From Clostridiaceae bacterium (lineage in GTDB: Bacteria; Bacillota; Clostridia; Oscillospirales; Acutalibacteraceae): 9,476 nt of DNA. Location of the stretch: NCBI GenBank assembly GCA_904502175.1, contig CAJGDU010000036.1, positions 1 through 9,476 of the forward strand. The letters run 5' to 3'. Under the pieces are notes generated by a model that did no database searches, was not told the DNA's origin, and saw only the letters and a list, made by a program, of their open reading frames with translations. Made by a program: the position numbers and the translations under genes. Every line of letters begins with the position of its first letter. Position 1 is the first letter of the stretch. Below are positions 7,129-9,476 of this stretch, piece by piece.

Positions 7129-8565
7129 ATGAATATCTTATTTGCGTCCAGTGAAGCAGTCCCCTTCGCAGTCAGCGGCGGACTCGCGGAAGTGGCAGGT
7201 GCCCTTCCCAAAGCCCTGAAAGCCAAGGGAGAGGACGTACGCGTTATCCTTCCCCTCTACGGCTCCGTCACCGAGGAGCAGCGGGCAGACATGAAATATC
7301 TGCTGAACTTCGATGTGGCCGTTGCCTGGAGACGCCAGTACTGTGGCGTGTTCGAGGCAAAAGCGGACGGTGTCACCTACTATCTGCTCGACAACGAGTA
7401 CTACTTCAAACGCTCCGGCCTCTACGGCTACTATGACGACGCCGAGCGGTTCGCGTTCTTCTCCAGAGCGGTGCTCGACACCGTCAAACACCTGGAGGAA
7501 CTGGACGGCTTCAAGCCCGACATCATCCACTGCAACGACTGGCAGACCGCTCTCATCCCGGTCTACTACAACTGCTTCTACAAAGATGCCCCGGGCTATG
7601 AGGACATCCGCACCGTCTACACCATCCACAACATCCAGTACCAGGGCCTCTACGGCATGGACATCCTGAACGAAGTCGTCGGTCTGGACCCCAGAGACTT
7701 CTACATCGTGGAGAACGACGGCCTCGCGAACTTCTCCAAGGGCGCCATCGAGTGCTGCAACAAGGTCACCACGGTCTCCCCGTCCTACGCCAATGAGATC
7801 CTCGACCCGTGGTACTCCCACGGTCTGGACGGCATCCTGCACCGCAACCTCTGGAAGCTGACCGGCATCCTGAACGGCATCGACGTCGAGAGCTACGACC
7901 CGAGCACCGACCCGGCCATCCCGTACCACTATTCCCAGGCCCGCAAGGCCAACAAGAAGAAGGACAAGGCGGCCCTGGAAGAGCGCTTCGGCTTCGAGCC
8001 CGCGCCCGACGTGCCCATCATCGGCCTCATTTCCCGCCTGGTCTCCCACAAGGGTCTCGACCTCATCACCGCCATCATCGACGAGCTCCTGTACAACACG
8101 GAGGTCCGCATGGTGGTCCTCGGCTCCGGCGACAGTTCCTACGAGAACTACTTCCGCGGCGTGGCCGAGCGGCATCCCGACAAGTTCCGCGTGGAGCTGG
8201 GCTTCGACCCGGCCCTTGCCCGGAAGATCTACGCGGGTGCCGACCTGTTCCTCATGCCCTCGAAGAGCGAGCCCTGCGGCCTGTCCCAAATGATCGCCCT
8301 TCGCTACGGCACCGTCCCCATCGTCCGCGAGACCGGAGGCCTGAAGGACTCCGTCCGGGACTGCGGCGACGGCGAAGGCAACGGCTTCACCTTCAAGACC
8401 TACAACGCGCACGACATGCTGTGGGCCATCACCCGGAGCATCGACCTCTACTACAACGACAAAGACGCGTGGAAAGCGGTCGTCAACCGGGCCATGAAGT
8501 CCGACAACAGCTGGGAGCGCTCCGCCGGCCTGTACATCGACATGTACAAAGAGGCCATGAGCTGA
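7129..8565 (+). CDS. glgA: Glycogen synthase, ADP-glucose type (GT5)
   Basis: GlgA transfers glucose from ADP-glucose to the non-reducing end of an alpha-1,4-glucan with retention of configuration. The 478 residues match the usual length of bacterial GlgA. The GT-B fold is evident: N-terminal domain with SGGLAEVAGALP (16-27), HCNDWQT (134-140) and TIHNIQYQG (165-173), then a C-terminal domain with ISRLVSHKG (301-309) and SEPCGLSQ (380-387) followed by RETGGLKDSV (400-409). Arg303, Lys308 and Glu381 occupy positions equivalent to key donor-site residues of the E. coli enzyme. Unusually, the lysine of the N-terminal KxGGL motif is Val15. The ATG follows GGAGG (7114-7118). It is the last gene of the operon and is closed by a strong terminator. 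Identification is secure. Confidence 0.96.
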   Translation: MNILFASSEAVPFAVSGGLAEVAGALPKALKAKGEDVRVILPLYGSVTEEQRADMKYLLNFDVAVAWRRQYCGVFEAKADGVTYYLLDNEYYFKRSGLYGYYDDAERFAFFSRAVLDTVKHLEELDGFKPDIIHCNDWQTALIPVYYNCFYKDAPGYEDIRTVYTIHNIQYQGLYGMDILNEVVGLDPRDFYIVENDGLANFSKGAIECCNKVTTVSPSYANEILDPWYSHGLDGILHRNLWKLTGILNGIDVESYDPSTDPAIPYHYSQARKANKKKDKAALEERFGFEPAPDVPIIGLISRLVSHKGLDLITAIIDELLYNTEVRMVVLGSGDSSYENYFRGVAERHPDKFRVELGFDPALARKIYAGADLFLMPSKSEPCGLSQMIALRYGTVPIVRETGGLKDSVRDCGDGEGNGFTFKTYNAHDMLWAITRSIDLYYNDKDAWKAVVNRAMKSDNSWERSAGLYIDMYKEAMS

Positions 8566-8576
8566 ATCTAAAAAAT

Positions 8577-8604
8577 AAAGACCTCCGGTCTCCCGGAGGT
8601 CTTT
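8577..8604. terminator. Bidirectional intrinsic terminator between glgA and the XRE gene
   Basis: AAGACCTCCGG (8578-8588) and CCGGAGGTCTT (8593-8603) form a perfect 11-bp stem with a TCTC loop, extended by A8577-T8604. The plus strand continues TTTTCTATTCTTTA, ending glgA transcripts. The minus strand continues TTTATTTTTTAG, ending XRE transcripts. It therefore serves both convergent genes. Confidence 0.93.
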
Positions 8605-8612
8605 TCTATTCT

Positions 8613-9221
8613 TTACAGCAGGCCGGCCACGCGCGTGTTCAGAAGGTCGTTGATGTAGGAGGCCATGGTCCGGACCGCTTCCGGCGCCTCGGTCCCGATG
8701 ATCTCCTCGTCCTCCGGCGCGGAGGTGAGGTCGTGGATGTCGTTCGAGAGGCTGTTCATGAGGAACCGCAGCTGGGCCTTGTTGTCGGAGTTCTCGCCGA
8801 GCCAGGACCTGGGCAGCAGCCCCTTGGTGACGGCGGCGAAGAGCATCATGTAGGCGGAGAGGGCCGCGGACTTCAGGGTGTAGTCCTCCATCTCCTCGTC
8901 CTCGACCACGTTGTTCAGGACCGCAAAATGGGCCCGGAGCATGGTCTCCCGGGAAATGGCGGCGTCCTCCGGCAGGTCCTCATACTCCACCGTCTGGTTG
9001 AGCTGGAGCACGTTGGCGGAGTGGCCCAGCAGGTAGTCGCAGCTGACGTTGTAATAGTCCGCCGCCTTGACGAGAAAGCCGAGCCCGGGCTCCCGGAGGC
9101 CGTTCTCATAGTGGGACAGCAGCGCCTGGGACACGCCCAGGTCCTCCGCCGCCTGTTTCTGGCTGATGCCCTGGAGCTTGCGCTGCGTGGAAAGCCGGCT
9201 CGAAAAAGTCTGATAGGCCAT
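8613..9221 (-). CDS. XRE-family helix-turn-helix transcriptional regulator
   Basis: This is a predicted cytoplasmic DNA-binding protein of 202 residues. Residues 8-66 form an HTH_XRE (Cro/CI-like) domain: RKLQGISQKQAAEDLGVSQA, then LLSHYENGLREPGL, then a typical ending DYYNVSCDYLLG. Residues 70-202 are helical and acidic, unlike any ligand domain I can name, and may mediate dimerisation. An in-frame ATG 14 codons upstream (at 9263) falls only two bases after the -10 box, at or before the expected transcription start, so it cannot be the normal start. The ATG at 9221 has a GAGAGG ribosome binding site 7 nt upstream and is preferred. Inverted repeats over its own promoter suggest autorepression. 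It converges on glgA; a regulatory link to glycogen genes is not shown. Targets are unknown. Confidence 0.88.
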   Translation of the reverse strand: MAYQTFSSRLSTQRKLQGISQKQAAEDLGVSQALLSHYENGLREPGLGFLVKAADYYNVSCDYLLGHSANVLQLNQTVEYEDLPEDAAISRETMLRAHFAVLNNVVEDEEMEDYTLKSAALSAYMMLFAAVTKGLLPRSWLGENSDNKAQLRFLMNSLSNDIHDLTSAPEDEEIIGTEAPEAVRTMASYINDLLNTRVAGLL

Positions 9222-9228
9222 GAAGACA

Positions 9229-9234
9229 CCTCTC
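9229..9234 (-). promoter_or_regulatory. Ribosome binding site that fixes the XRE start at 9221
   Basis: The minus strand reads GAGAGG (inside GGGAGAGGTG), 7 nt before the ATG at 9221. The upstream in-frame ATG at 9263 has no such site and is preceded directly by TATAATGG, the promoter -10 region. Confidence 0.8.
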
Positions 9235-9242
9235 CCTGTATT

Positions 9243-9280
9243 ACTGTCTGTATAATTCCTCATCCATTATAACAGACTGT
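9243..9280. promoter_or_regulatory. Putative paired operator over the XRE promoter
   Basis: ACTGTCTGT (9243-9251) and ACAGACTGT (9272-9280) are inverted relative to each other with one mismatch in 9, with centres 29 bp apart. The second is itself a dyad, ACAG-A-CTGT. One lies between the -35 and -10 boxes, the other just downstream of the expected start site. This arrangement is typical of Cro/CI-like autorepressor operators. Binding by the XRE protein is inference. Confidence 0.6.
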
Positions 9281-9294
9281 ATATTCTCTGCCAA
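9266..9294 (-). promoter_or_regulatory. Near-consensus sigma-A promoter of the XRE gene
   Basis: On the minus strand TTGGCA (9289-9294; 5 of 6 for the -35) is followed by a 17-nt spacer and perfect TATAAT (9266-9271), with TG one base upstream (extended -10). The start site should be near 9259, giving a leader of about 38 nt. A promoter this strong implies that it is held in check by a repressor. Confidence 0.88.
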
Positions 9295-9295
9295 G

Positions 9296-9331
9296 AAAAA
9301 CCCCGGCGCCCAAACGGACGTCGGGGGTTTT
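9296..9331 (-). terminator. Intrinsic terminator of the right-edge gene
   Basis: Arms 9296-9308 and 9319-9331 pair with two imperfect positions around a 10-nt loop. Read on the minus strand, the GC stem ends in GGGGTTTTTC. It begins 27 nt after the stop codon of the partial gene at the right edge and ends one base before the -35 box of the XRE promoter. The plus strand also ends in TTTT. Confidence 0.82.
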
Positions 9332-9358
9332 GCTGTGATTGCGGACCGCGCAGACGGC

Positions 9359-9476
9359 TTATGCCTCTTCCGGGACGTCGGCGACGACGGGTGCGGCGGG
9401 GTCCGTGGTGGTCTGTGCTTTCAGGTTCTCATAGAACGAGGCATGCGAGCTCGCATAGTACGGATGGACATAGAAG
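9359..9476 (-). CDS. C-terminal fragment of an unrecognised protein, cut by right edge
   Basis: Thirty-eight codons are open from the window edge to a TAA at 9359-9361. The fragment starts FYVHPYYASSHASFYENLK and ends in a Thr/Pro/Ala/Val-rich, acidic tail (DVPEEA). Third positions are GC-rich, as in neighbouring real genes, and a terminator follows directly, both supporting a true gene end. The tail looks like a flexible C-terminus. There is too little sequence to name a family. The gene is transcribed toward the XRE gene but is separated from it by its own terminator. Confidence 0.55.
   Translation of the reverse strand, partial: FYVHPYYASSHASFYENLKAQTTTDPAAPVVADVPEEA

Noticed and set aside
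1..9476. Mobile elements, CRISPR arrays, tRNA genes, toxin-antitoxin or defence genes.
   Set aside because: No transposase, direct-repeat array, cloverleaf-like sequence or paired small toxin genes were seen. The XRE gene stands alone and lacks an adjacent toxin-like partner in the window.

Overview
The window comes from a high-GC member of the Bacillota, most likely class Clostridia (possibly Oscillospiraceae). I infer this from the glgC/glgD gene pair, which is typical of Firmicutes, from strong GGAGG-type ribosome binding sites, from sigma-A promoters with extended -10 boxes, from intrinsic terminators, and from third codon positions rich in C and G. No database search was possible, so the genus is not assigned.

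Left block (1-2450, minus strand). The 5' part of rsmA/ksgA (16S rRNA dimethyltransferase) runs off the left edge. Fourteen nt upstream of it ends a gene for a Gtf3-like glycosyltransferase. Upstream of that, beyond a terminator-like hairpin, is an unrecognised single-pass membrane protein with its own good promoter. A 380-nt divergent intergenic region (2310-2689) carries this promoter and the glgB promoter, back to back.

Central block (2567-8604, plus strand). This is a complete glycogen synthesis operon, glgB-glgC-glgD-glgA. GlgC makes ADP-glucose from glucose-1-phosphate and ATP, and GlgD is a catalytically degenerate paralogue that probably modulates it. GlgA then elongates alpha-1,4-glucan, and GlgB adds alpha-1,6 branches. 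glgC and glgD overlap by 14 nt. A hairpin without a U-tract lies between glgD and glgA, and a strong terminator closes the operon. No phosphorylase, debranching enzyme or amylomaltase gene is in the window.

Right block (8577-9476, minus strand). A convergent gene encodes an XRE-type repressor-like protein with a large C-terminal domain of unknown function. Its near-consensus promoter overlaps paired operator-like dyads, which suggests autorepression. Just upstream is the terminator of another minus-strand gene, of which only the last 38 codons are present.

Most of the window is ordinary housekeeping and metabolic sequence, and I see no clear novel multi-gene system. The points most worth a second look are the unrecognised membrane protein, the XRE operator architecture, the hairpin just ahead of the glycosyltransferase, and the Lys-to-Val change in the GlgA KxGGL motif.
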